A DNA stretch of 11,169 nucleotides from Roseovarius sp. (GTDB lineage: Bacteria; Pseudomonadota; Alphaproteobacteria; Rhodobacterales; Rhodobacteraceae). The notes beneath the pieces were generated by a model. That model had not been told where the DNA came from. It did not search any database and saw nothing but the letters and a program-made list of their open reading frames with translations. A program made the translations under genes and the position numbers. Below are positions 1 to 7,400 of the stretch, in pieces (the first letter of the stretch is position 1; each line of letters starts with the position of its first letter). Location: contig JAASSQ010000089.1 in NCBI GenBank assembly GCA_021767845.1, positions 1 to 11,169 on the forward strand, in the 5' to 3' direction.

Positions 1-834
1 CAGCACCTCAAATGGCACCCCGACCATATCCAGACCTTTTTCGACCGCCAGATCGCCTATACCTCCGCACCCCCGGCCACGGGAAAACGCCCCGATCTGA
101 TCGTCTGGCCGGAAACGGCGATCCCGGTGATGCTGCACAACGCGCAGCCCACTTTTGACGCGATCTCGGAGGCCGCGGGCGATGTTCCGGTCGTGCTGGG
201 GCTGCAAAGGGTGGACGGGCTCAGGATCTACAATTCGCTGGTGATGCTCGATGCGTCGGGCCGCGTGGCCTCGCTCTATGACAAGCACCACCTCGTCCCT
301 TTCGGTGAATACATCCCTTTCGGCGACCTGGCCTATCGTTTCGGCCTCACCGCCTTTGCCGCGCGGGCGGGCAACGGCTATTCCGCGGGGCCGGGCGCGC
401 AGGTGATCGGGCTGGGCGATCTGGGCCGCGCGCTGCCGCTCATCTGCTACGAAGGGGTCTTCCCGCAGGATGTGCGCGCCGCGCCGGGGCGGGCGGACAT
501 GCTGCTGCTGATCACCAATGACGCCTGGTTCGGGCAGGTCTCCGGCCCCTATCAGCACCTCGCCCAGGCCCGGCTGCGCAGCGCCGAACAGGGGCTGCCG
601 ATGATCCGGGTGGCCAATACCGGCGTGTCGGCCATGATCGACGCGGCGGGCCGCGTGACTGCCTCCATCCCGCTGGGGCAGGCGGGATGGCAGGACGTGG
701 CCCTGCCGCCCCCCTTGCCGCCCACGCCCTATGCCAGGGCGGGCGACGCGCCCGCGCTCGCACTTGCGCTTCTGGCGCTCGCGGGCGCTGCGCTGTCCCG
801 CCGCCGCCGGACGCGCGCAAGCGCCCCCAGATAG
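1..834 (+). CDS. lnt: Apolipoprotein N-acyltransferase, C-terminal part (5' end outside window)
   Basis: This is the 3' part of the inner-membrane enzyme that transfers a third acyl chain to the N-terminal cysteine of lipoproteins. The frame is open from base 1 and ends at TAG 832-834, leaving 277 residues of a protein usually near 500; the N-terminal membrane helices lie upstream. What remains is the periplasmic nitrilase-fold domain. All three catalytic positions are visible by motif: Glu in WPETAIP (fragment residue 38), Lys in DKHHLVPFGEYIPF (residue 95) and Cys in LICYEGVFP (residue 149). TNDAWFG and the late RVANTGVSA motif are also typical of Lnt. A hydrophobic Ala/Leu segment followed by an Arg cluster at the C-terminus fits the last membrane helix with a cytoplasmic tail. 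An internal GTG/ATG at 127-132 is not the start, because clear Lnt sequence precedes it. The identification is firm. Confidence 0.95.
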   Translation, partial: QHLKWHPDHIQTFFDRQIAYTSAPPATGKRPDLIVWPETAIPVMLHNAQPTFDAISEAAGDVPVVLGLQRVDGLRIYNSLVMLDASGRVASLYDKHHLVPFGEYIPFGDLAYRFGLTAFAARAGNGYSAGPGAQVIGLGDLGRALPLICYEGVFPQDVRAAPGRADMLLLITNDAWFGQVSGPYQHLAQARLRSAEQGLPMIRVANTGVSAMIDAAGRVTASIPLGQAGWQDVALPPPLPPTPYARAGDAPALALALLALAGAALSRRRRTRASAPR

Positions 835-837
835 CGA

Positions 838-866
838 TTGACGCCCCCCGCGGGGCCGCGTAACCA
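838..866 (+). promoter_or_regulatory. Probable metK promoter
   Basis: A good -35 hexamer TTGACG lies at 838-843, four bases after the lnt stop codon. Seventeen bases later is a weak -10 candidate, TAACCA (861-866). Transcription from this pair would start near 873, directly before the riboswitch stem that opens at 875, and this geometry is the main support. The -10 matches the consensus poorly and the spacer contains the GC palindrome CCCCGCGGGG (846-855), so the call is tentative. It would let metK be transcribed independently of lnt. Confidence 0.45.
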
Positions 867-874
867 CGTCTCAC

Positions 875-920
875 CCGTCACAACGGCTTCCTGGCGTGAC
901 GGCAGATATTCAATGGAGCA
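875..920 (+). ncRNA. SAM/SAH riboswitch (H-type pseudoknot) controlling metK translation
   Basis: This is a compact cis-acting RNA aptamer for S-adenosylmethionine/S-adenosylhomocysteine. CCGTCAC (875-881) pairs perfectly with GTGACGG (896-902), giving a 7-bp stem closed by the 14-base loop AACGGCTTCCTGGC (882-895). Loop bases G886-C891 can pair with GGAGC (915-919), with one extra U in the loop strand, to form an H-type pseudoknot. The loop sequence and the trailing AATGGAGCA agree with the SAM/SAH riboswitch consensus as I remember it from metK leaders of Rhodobacterales. GGAG (915-918) is also the metK Shine-Dalgarno, 10 bases before the ATG at 929. Ligand binding should therefore hide the ribosome binding site and lower MetK synthesis when SAM is plentiful. 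No expression platform or terminator is needed or seen. Confidence 0.92.
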
Positions 921-928
921 CTCTCAAT

Positions 929-2098
929 ATGTCCCGACAGAACTACATCTTCACCTCCGAATCCGTGTCGGAGGGCCATCCCGACAAGGTCTGCGACCGG
1001 ATCTCGGATGCCATTCTCGACGCCTTCATCGCCGAAGAGCCCAATGCCCGCGTGGCCGCCGAAACCTTCGCCACCTCCGGCATGGTCGTCATCGGCGGCG
1101 AGGTCGGCCTGTCGGATCAGGAACTGCTCCGCAACTACATGGGCCGGATCCAGCAGATCGCCCGCGATTGCATCCGCGACATCGGCTACGAGCAAGAGAA
1201 ATTCCACTGGAACACCTGCCACGTGCTGAACTTCCTGCACGAACAATCCGCCCATATCGCGCAGGGCGTCGATCGTGACGGCGCAGGTGACCAGGGCATC
1301 ATGTTCGGTTACGCCACCAACGAGACCGACGCGCTGATGCCGGCGCCGATCCAGTTCTCCCACGCGATCCTGCGGCGCCTGGCCGAGGTGCGCAAATCCG
1401 GCGCCGAACCCACGCTGCGCCCCGATGCCAAGAGCCAGATTTCCCTGCGCTACGAGGGCGGCAAGCCGGTCGAGGTGACGCAGATCGTTCTCTCCACCCA
1501 GCATGCCGACGAAACCCAGACCAGCGATGACATCCGCGCCATCGTCGAGCCTTACATCCGCGAGGTGCTGCCGGCCGAGTGGATCACCGACAAGACCGAA
1601 TGGTGGGTGAACCCCACCGGCACCTTCGTCATCGGCGGCCCCGATGGCGATGCGGGCCTGACGGGGCGCAAGATCATCGTCGATACCTATGGCGGCTCCG
1701 CCCCGCATGGCGGCGGCGCCTTCTCGGGCAAGGATCCGACCAAGGTGGACCGCTCGGCCGCCTATGCTGCGCGCTACCTCGCCAAGAACGTGGTCGCCGC
1801 CGGCATGGCCGAACGCTGCACCCTGCAGCTCAGCTACGCCATCGGCGTCGCCAAGCCGCTGTCGATCTATGTCGATACACACGGCACCGGCCAGGTCGAT
1901 GAAGAGGCGATCGAACGCGCCGTCCGCGCCTCGATGGACCTCACCCCGCGCGGCATCCGCGACACGCTCGACCTGAACAAGCCGATCTACCAGCGCACCG
2001 CCGCCTACGGCCATTTCGGCCGCGCCCCCGAGGCTGACGGCGGCTTCAGCTGGGAGAAGACGGACCTCGCCGAGACGCTCAAGAAGAACGTCACCTGA
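929..2098 (+). CDS. metK: S-adenosylmethionine synthetase (methionine adenosyltransferase)
   Basis: MetK is a cytoplasmic enzyme that makes SAM from methionine and ATP, releasing phosphate and pyrophosphate. The 389-residue product has the usual family length. Recognisable motifs are EGHPDK near the N-terminus (His17 and Asp19, ATP and metal contacts), the signature GAGDQG (residues 118-123), and the glycine-rich P-loop-like GGGAFSGKD (261-269). The ATG at 929 is chosen because it follows GGAG at 915-918 by 10 bases and begins the conserved MSRQNYIFTSESVSEG sequence. An in-frame GTG at 896 lies inside the riboswitch stem and is not the start. The leader riboswitch predicts feedback by the product SAM. 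Its neighbour trmB encodes a SAM-consuming enzyme, but the 160-base gap suggests the two are not tightly coupled. The frame is intact and the identification firm. Confidence 0.98.
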   Translation: MSRQNYIFTSESVSEGHPDKVCDRISDAILDAFIAEEPNARVAAETFATSGMVVIGGEVGLSDQELLRNYMGRIQQIARDCIRDIGYEQEKFHWNTCHVLNFLHEQSAHIAQGVDRDGAGDQGIMFGYATNETDALMPAPIQFSHAILRRLAEVRKSGAEPTLRPDAKSQISLRYEGGKPVEVTQIVLSTQHADETQTSDDIRAIVEPYIREVLPAEWITDKTEWWVNPTGTFVIGGPDGDAGLTGRKIIVDTYGGSAPHGGGAFSGKDPTKVDRSAAYAARYLAKNVVAAGMAERCTLQLSYAIGVAKPLSIYVDTHGTGQVDEEAIERAVRASMDLTPRGIRDTLDLNKPIYQRTAAYGHFGRAPEADGGFSWEKTDLAETLKKNVT

Positions 2099-2124
2099 CG
2101 GCCTCCGGGGCGGCGCGGCGCTGG

Positions 2125-2203
2125 TTTTGTACGAAACCCGATCCCGCCGCCCCGATTTTTGTACAATACCCGCATGTGTATTTGACGTTTTGTACAATCC
2201 GCG
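2125..2203 (+). repeat. Three-copy iteron-like array, TTTTGTAC core, between metK and trmB
   Basis: Three direct copies of a 16-base element lie in the metK-trmB gap: TTTTGTACGAAACCCG (2125-2140), TTTTGTACAATACCCG (2157-2172) and TTTTGTACAATCCGCG (2188-2203). The repeat period is 32 then 31 bases, close to three helical turns, so the copies would face the same side of the DNA. Copies 2 and 3 contain the palindrome TTGTACAA and a TACAAT that matches five of six bases of a -10 box; copy 1 loses both through one A-to-G change. TTGACG at 2182-2187 lies just before copy 3 but is too close to pair with its TACAAT. The array could be an operator for an unidentified regulator of trmB, or a set of tandem promoter elements. 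I do not recognise the motif. Confidence 0.6.
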
Positions 2204-2258
2204 CGCGGTCGCGGGCAGGGGTTGCGCATCCGCCCCGATCTGGTGCATCTGATCGCCC

Positions 2259-2972
2259 ATGAGCACGCGAAACCACCCCTCCGGCGCCCCGTGGCGCAAT
2301 TTCTACGGCCGTTTCAAGGGCAAGGGCCTGCGCAAGTCGCAGCAGGCCTATCTCGATCAGGACCTTGCCAAGCTGTCGCCCGGCGCCGTCGATTGGGACG
2401 TGAACCCGGATCGTGAACCCATTGATTTGCAATCGCTTTTCGGGGATCGCGAGGTCTGGCTCGAGATCGGGTTCGGCGGCGGCGAACACATGGTTCACCA
2501 GGCGGTCGAGAACCCGGAGGTGGGCATCATCGGCTGCGAACCCTATATCAACGGCGTCGCGATGCTGTTGGGCAAGATCCGCGACAGCGGGGCACAAAAT
2601 ATTGCGGTGCATCCCGGCGATGTCCGCGATATGTTCGATGTTCTGCCCGAGAACTCGATCTCCCGCGCGTTTCTTCTCTATCCCGACCCCTGGCCCAAGA
2701 AACGCCACCACCGGCGCCGGTTCGTCACGCCCGAACACCTGGAACCGCTTGCCAAGGTCATGAAATCAGGCGCAATTTTCCGGGTGGCGACGGATATTCC
2801 CGATTATGTCCGCCAGACGCTCGAACAGGTGCCGCGCCACGGTTTCACCTGGGCGGCCGAACGCCCCGCCGACTGGCGCGAGCCGTGGGGTGACTGGCTC
2901 TCCACCCGCTACGAGCAGAAAGCCCTGCGCGAAGGCCGCTTGCCGCACTACCTGACCTTCGTGAAGACCTGA
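2259..2972 (+). CDS. trmB: tRNA (guanine-N7-)-methyltransferase
   Basis: TrmB transfers a methyl group from SAM to N7 of G46 in the variable loop of tRNA. The 237-residue product has the usual length. The N-terminal RNFYGRFKGK segment is typical of alphaproteobacterial TrmB. Motif I of the class I methyltransferase fold is EIGFGGGEH (69-77), followed by an acidic strand end at GCEPYINGV (92-100). The family signature YPDPWPKKRHHRRR spans 141-154, and the C-terminal TRYEQKALREGR (216-227) carries the conserved T-x-Y-E pattern. The ATG at 2259 is the first possible start, since an in-frame TGA lies at 2250-2252. No clear Shine-Dalgarno precedes it; the nearest purine run, GGCAGGGG near 2214-2221, is too far away. 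The gene follows the TTTTGTAC repeat array and faces argE head-on, with 26 bases between the stop codons. Confidence 0.96.
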   Translation: MSTRNHPSGAPWRNFYGRFKGKGLRKSQQAYLDQDLAKLSPGAVDWDVNPDREPIDLQSLFGDREVWLEIGFGGGEHMVHQAVENPEVGIIGCEPYINGVAMLLGKIRDSGAQNIAVHPGDVRDMFDVLPENSISRAFLLYPDPWPKKRHHRRRFVTPEHLEPLAKVMKSGAIFRVATDIPDYVRQTLEQVPRHGFTWAAERPADWREPWGDWLSTRYEQKALREGRLPHYLTFVKT

Positions 2973-2998
2973 CCGCAAGGCATTGAAATATAGGCGCT

Positions 2999-4162
2999 TT
3001 ACGCCGCCAGCTTGTCCCCCAGTCGGCCCAGCATATCGACGCATTGCTGCAACTGGTCCAGCGACACGAACTCGTCCGGCTTGTGCGCCTGCTGGATGGA
3101 CCCCGGCCCACAGACCACTGCTGACATCCCGTAGCTCTGGAACAGCCCGGCTTCGGTCCCGAAGGCCACAAGGTCGGCGGTGTTCGCGCCGGTCAGTTCC
3201 ATCATTATGTCCTTGGCTTCATTGATGTCTGCGGGCTCCAGCCCCTCGACCTCGCCAATGACTTCGGTGGTGATCTCGGCCTCCGGGCACACCGCCCGCA
3301 TCGCCGGCAGCAGCACGTCGTTGCAATAGCGGCGCAGGTCTTCCTTGACGAACTCCGCATCCGCCGCCTGCACCGGCCGCATCTCCCATTCCAGCTTGGC
3401 GATCGAGGCAATGACGTTATGCGCCACGCCCCCCGTCAGGCTGCCGGTGTTGATCGTGGTCCAGGGCGGATCAAACCGGCTATGCGCCGGGGCGCGCGCG
3501 CGCAGGATATCCTTCAGTTCCAGCAGGCGATTGACATAGCGCACCGCGTATTCCACCGCGTTCACGCCCCGGTCGGGGGCTGAGCCGTGCCCCGCAAGCC
3601 CATGAAAATGCGTGGTATATTCGTAGCAGCCCTTGTGCCCCTCGATGATCCGCATGGACGTGGGTTCCCCGATGATCGCCACGCCGGGCCGGATGTCCCG
3701 CTGCCGCAGGCTCTCGACCAGGGCCTGCCCGCCAAGGCAGCCCACCTCCTCGTCATAGGTGAAGGCGAAATGCACCGGCCGGTCCTTCACGCGCTCGGCG
3801 AAATAGGGCGCCATGGCCACGGCGGCCGCGATGAACCCCTTCATGTCGCAGGTGCCGCGCCCATAGAGCAGCCCGTCATGCTCGGTCAGCTCGAACGGAT
3901 AGCTGGCCCAGTCCTGCTCGTCCACGGGCACCACGTCGGAATGGCCGGACAAGACGATGCCGCCATCGGTCTCCGGGCCGATCGTGGCGAAAAGATTGGC
4001 CTTGTGGCCGATCTCGTCGTGGAAGATGTCCACCCGCGCCCCTTCGCCTTCCAGCCGGTGCGCCAGGTAGGCGATCATGTCGAGGTTGCTGACCTCGGAC
4101 ACGGTTGGAAAAGCAATCAGATCACCCAATAGCGCAACGGTATCGGAGAGTTGTGTCGTCAC
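2999..4162 (-). CDS. argE: Acetylornithine deacetylase (M20 metallopeptidase family)
   Basis: ArgE hydrolyses N-acetylornithine to ornithine and acetate in arginine synthesis, in the cytoplasm with a two-metal centre. The 387-residue product matches the family length. Metal and catalytic positions appear in order: His74 and Asp76 in SGHSDVVPV, bridging Asp106 in GRGTCDMKGF, the general base in TYDEEVG (Glu138/139), Glu166 in IGEPT, and His360 in QQAHKPDEF. The lid domain includes HGLAGHGSAPDRGVNA (187-202). The start is GTG at 4162-4160 (minus strand), preceded by GAGGA about seven bases upstream; no nearby ATG preserves the N-terminal region. Other M20 enzymes such as DapE are similar in outline, but GHKGCYEY and GTEAGLFQ favour ArgE. 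It is transcribed away from the adhesin operon, and nothing in its sequence connects it to that operon. Confidence 0.92.
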   Translation of the reverse strand: MTTQLSDTVALLGDLIAFPTVSEVSNLDMIAYLAHRLEGEGARVDIFHDEIGHKANLFATIGPETDGGIVLSGHSDVVPVDEQDWASYPFELTEHDGLLYGRGTCDMKGFIAAAVAMAPYFAERVKDRPVHFAFTYDEEVGCLGGQALVESLRQRDIRPGVAIIGEPTSMRIIEGHKGCYEYTTHFHGLAGHGSAPDRGVNAVEYAVRYVNRLLELKDILRARAPAHSRFDPPWTTINTGSLTGGVAHNVIASIAKLEWEMRPVQAADAEFVKEDLRRYCNDVLLPAMRAVCPEAEITTEVIGEVEGLEPADINEAKDIMMELTGANTADLVAFGTEAGLFQSYGMSAVVCGPGSIQQAHKPDEFVSLDQLQQCVDMLGRLGDKLAA

Positions 4163-4239
4163 GTCGTCCTCGTCCAGAATGTCGGAAAACCTGCGCGACT
4201 GTGTTTCCCCGCATGCCTTGCGTCAAGCCAAAACTGCCA

Positions 4240-4258
4240 CGTTTTCGGGGCGAAAACG
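4240..4258. repeat. Perfect inverted repeat, possible operator or hairpin
   Basis: CGTTTTCG (4240-4247) and CGAAAACG (4251-4258) are exact reverse complements, 8 bases each, separated by GGG. A related but shorter pair, GTTTT then AAAAC with GGCG between, lies at 4342-4355. The site sits about 80 bases upstream of the argE start on that gene's strand, where an operator would be plausible. As RNA it could form a tight hairpin, but no T-run follows on either strand, so a terminator is unlikely. The binding factor is unknown. Confidence 0.5.
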
Positions 4259-4338
4259 GCATCGGGCGCGCGGGTGCACAACGGACGGACGATCATGCGG
4301 ACGCCCTGTGCCTTGTTGCCGAAAAGACTCATACCGCG

Positions 4339-4380
4339 CCGGTTTTGGCGAAAACACCACGACATTTCGTCCAAAACGGG
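4339..4380. repeat. Imperfect inverted repeat upstream of the adhesin gene
   Basis: CCGGTTTTGG (4339-4348) and CCAAAACGGG (4371-4380) are reverse complements at nine of ten positions, separated by 22 bases, so the arm centres are 32 bases apart. The right arm ends just before the TTGACG at 4385. This is the arrangement expected for two half-sites or two operators of one regulator bound at the edge of a promoter, but no protein can be named. Confidence 0.4.
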
Positions 4381-4384
4381 CGCT

Positions 4385-4415
4385 TTGACGGCAATTTGTG
4401 AAAAATTACTAGATA
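4385..4415 (+). promoter_or_regulatory. Candidate promoter of the adhesin operon
   Basis: TTGACG (4385-4390) is a good -35 element at the edge of the AT-rich island. Possible -10 elements are TACTAG at 4407-4412 (16-base spacer) or TAGATA at 4410-4415 (19-base spacer). Neither is ideal in spacing and match together, so the exact start is uncertain. Transcription would begin near 4420, giving a leader of about 75 bases before the ATG at 4495. Confidence 0.4.
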
Positions 4416-4439
4416 TTGTGTAAAACTATCTTTAGATAT
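4396..4439 (+). repeat. Tandem imperfect repeat in the AT-rich island
   Basis: Two related units lie in tandem: unit 1 at 4396-4416 and unit 2 at 4416-4439. Both begin TTGTG, continue with A/T followed by AAAA and a TA, and end in AGATAT; unit 2 is three bases longer. The TTGTG starts are exactly 20 bases apart, about two helical turns. Unit 2 also holds the palindrome TATCT-TT-AGATA (4427-4438). The position overlaps or lies just downstream of the candidate -10, so a bound protein would be expected to block transcription. Confidence 0.5.
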
Positions 4440-4494
4440 CCAGCCAAAGTCATCCGTCAAGAGATGGCTCCCCTAGAGGCAGAGCGGTGTTAGT

Positions 4495-7400
4495 ATGAGT
4501 GTCCAGTATGTGGCCCGATCGGACTCGGGCGATCTCTCTCGTGGCGAAATCGGCAGTGCCGAAATCACCCCGGTTCCGGCGTCGGGCGGCCAAGAAATTT
4601 CCCTCAATCTCAGGCAGTTCGAGATCGAAGCTTATCGGCGCGAGGGTGCCGATCTGCAGATCACGCTGGCCGATGGGCGGATCATCCTGCTGGAAGGGTA
4701 TTTCGACGAAACCGGCGCCCCCCAGTCGCGCCTTTTCATAAGCGCGGACGGCTACCTGAACGAAGTGAGCCTTGTCGAAGGCCCCGACGGCGCGCTTTAC
4801 GCGCAATACGGCCCTACCGAGATTTGGAGCAAGTGGAGCCCCTCGGACGATCTGATCTTTCTCGACAGCGCCGAGCTTCTGGCACCGGCCTCCGAGGCGG
4901 GCGAGGAAACCGTGTCGATGCTCGGGGCGGGCCTGCTCGGGGGCGGCGGGCTGGCGGGCGCGGCGGGGGCCGGGGCGGCCGGCTTCGCGGCGTCGTCCTT
5001 CGTGGCCAGCCGCATCGCCGATGACGATGACGCGACCGGCGCGGCACTTGGCGGCGGAGCGGGCGGTGGCGGGGCCGGCGGCACCGGATCATCCGGTGGC
5101 AACGGCAGCCGAATCGAGCCTGTGGTCAACGAAACCGGCCAGATCACCATCGGCGGCGACGGCGCGGGGCCGGGCAGCAGCACCATTCCCATCACCGGCG
5201 GGGCCGAGCCGGGCTCCACGATCACCGTCGAGATCGGGGATGAAACGGTCGAAACCGTGGCCGACGAGGACGGCACCTGGGAAGCGGTATTCGAAGACGA
5301 GGATTTCCCCGAGGACGGTGTTTACGACGTGACCGTCACGGTGACCGAGCCGGACGGCACTCATACACAGCTTGACGGCCCGCAAATCACCATCGACACG
5401 ACACCCCCCGCGACCGAGGTCCAGCAAGGCACCGCCACCGTGGGTCATGTGGTCAATCACGACGATCACCGCGACGGGGTCGAGATCGCGGGCACCGGCG
5501 AGACCGGCGCAACCGTCTCGGTCACGCTCGGCACCGTCACCGAAGTCACCGTGGTCGGGAACGATGGAACCTGGTCGGTCGAATTCCAACCCGGCGATGT
5601 GCCGCGGGGCGAGTACGAAGCCGATGTGACCATCGTTTCGCGGGATGCAGCGGGCAACAGCACGACGCTCACCGATACCGTGGTCATCGACACCGTTCAC
5701 CCCGAGTTGACCATCAACGCACGCGCGGTTGGTGACAACGGCGTCCTGAACGGCGATGCGGCGCGCGACGAGGGGCTGATTGTTTCCGGCACGTCCGAGC
5801 CGGGCACCACCGTCACGGTGACGATCGCGGACCAGACCCGGCAGGTCGTGACCGGCACCAACGGCACATGGCAGGCGCAGTTCGATCCCTATGCCCTGCC
5901 GGACACCGAATACGACGCGACGATCACGGCCACCACGCAGGATGCGGCGGGCAACGTGACGAACGCCTCCGAAACCATCAGAGTCGATCTCGAGGTCAGC
6001 GATTTCTCGCGCGCAGGCCGCGTGGGCGGCGCCGACAACGTCATCAGCGGCTCGGAGATCGGGGATGGCTTTGCGCTCAATGGGACGGTCGAACCCGGCT
6101 CGGCGGTCACGCTCGCCTTCCGCGGTACGACCGTGCAGGCCGATGTCGATCAGAACGGCAACTGGACGGCCGGTTTTGCCGGCGCACAGATCCCGCAGGG
6201 CACCTATATCTCGGATGTCACGATCACCGCCACGGACCCGGCCGGCAACGTCAGTACCCTGACGCGATCTGTCGAAGTGGATACCGAGGCGGGGCTGCTG
6301 ACGCTCGATTCCGGCACGATCGGCAACAACGGGGTCATCAACCTCGATGCCTATCAGAACGGGGTCATGGTCAGCGGCACGGCCGATCCCCTTGCCGTGG
6401 TCGAGGTCGATCTGGACGGGGTGAAACATACCGTTCAGGCCAATGCCTCGGGCGCGTGGCAGCAATTCTACGGAACGGCCGACCTGTCGCCGGGGCTGCA
6501 TGATCCCGTCGTCTCGGCCACGATCACCGACGATCACGGCAACAGCGACACGGTCAGCGCCACGTTGCGGGTGGATACCCGCGTCGATGACCTGACCCTG
6601 ACGCCTCCGCAATTCGCCACCACCTCGGACGGCCGGCAGGTCATCAATCACGCCGTCGCGCGGTCCGGGTTCGACATCACCGGCACGGTCGAGCCCGGCT
6701 CGACCGTCTGGGTCGATATCGACGGGGTGCGCCGTCAGGCCAGCGTGGATGCCGACGGCAACTGGACGGCCCGTTTCGGGCCGAACGCCATCCCCGGCGG
6801 TCAGCGCGACGCCGATCTGGTGGTCGAGGTTCAGGATTCGGTCGGCAATATCGGGCGGCTGGACCAGGCGGTTCTGATCGACACCGTCGTGCAGGACGTG
6901 GCGCAGGGCGAAACCACGGGCGCCGTGAACGGCGTTGCCAACCTGGCGGCGGCGCAGGGCGGGCTGGAACTGACCGGCACCGCCGAGGCGGGATCGCAGG
7001 TCGAGATCGCGGTTTTCGGCGAAACCTATGCCACGGTCAGCGATGCCAGCGGCAACTGGGCCGTGACGATCCCGCAAACCGATGTGCCGCTGCAGGAAAC
7101 CACCGCGCAGGCCACCATCACCGTGACCGACACCGCCGGCAACACCGACAGCATCCCTGGTTCGGTCACGATCGACATGGTGGCCCCGGACCAGCCCGAG
7201 ATCGTGGGGTATTTCCGGCAGGGCGGCGGCTACCGCTACCTGACGACCGAAACCACGGACGAGGCCGTGACCATCCACCAGATCGAGGCGGGCGGCGCGG
7301 TCAACGAGCTGGACCTTTATGCCAACGAGAACGCCTTTCTGGGCGAAACGGATCACATCTTCCTCGATGACGCCGGGCAGGCCCAATCCATCCCCGACGG

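Larger units (their letters stand above)
4163..4494. other. Divergent intergenic region between argE and the adhesin operon
   Basis: These 332 bases contain no convincing gene; the short reading frames crossing them on both strands lack family resemblance and ribosome binding sites. The argE-proximal two thirds are GC-rich and carry a cluster of GTTTT(C/G)G / C(C/G)AAAAC elements in both orientations, starting at 4228, 4240, 4251, 4319, 4341, 4350 and 4371. The adhesin-proximal part, about 4390-4440, is strongly AT-rich, unlike the rest of the window, and carries a tandem imperfect repeat and a promoter-like sequence. The layout suits a regulated promoter region for the operon to the right and possibly also for argE. 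Confidence 0.7.

Noticed and set aside
843..856. Hairpin GCCCC-CCGC-GGGGC after lnt as a terminator
   Set aside because: It is short, has no T-run, and lies in the spacer of the likely metK promoter; chance in GC-rich sequence is a sufficient explanation.
896..928. GTG at 896 as the start of metK
   Set aside because: It sits in the 3' strand of the riboswitch stem, has no suitable ribosome site, and adds residues not found in MetK; ATG 929 with GGAG is clearly better.
2125..2203. The TTTTGTAC array as a CRISPR array
   Set aside because: Repeats and spacers of about 16 bases are too short, there are only three copies and no cas genes.
878..2299. A 473-codon minus-strand frame opposite metK
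   Set aside because: It lies across the riboswitch and the whole of metK, with no motif support.
2973..3005. Shared terminator between convergent trmB and argE (GGCG-CTTTA-CGCC at 2993-3005)
   Set aside because: The stem has only four base pairs, overlaps the end of argE and has no T-run; it is too weak to call.
4159..4423. Several short frames (71-103 codons) in the argE-adhesin gap
   Set aside because: They overlap one another in different frames, two of the plus-strand ones begin inside argE antisense, and none has a convincing ribosome site or family resemblance.
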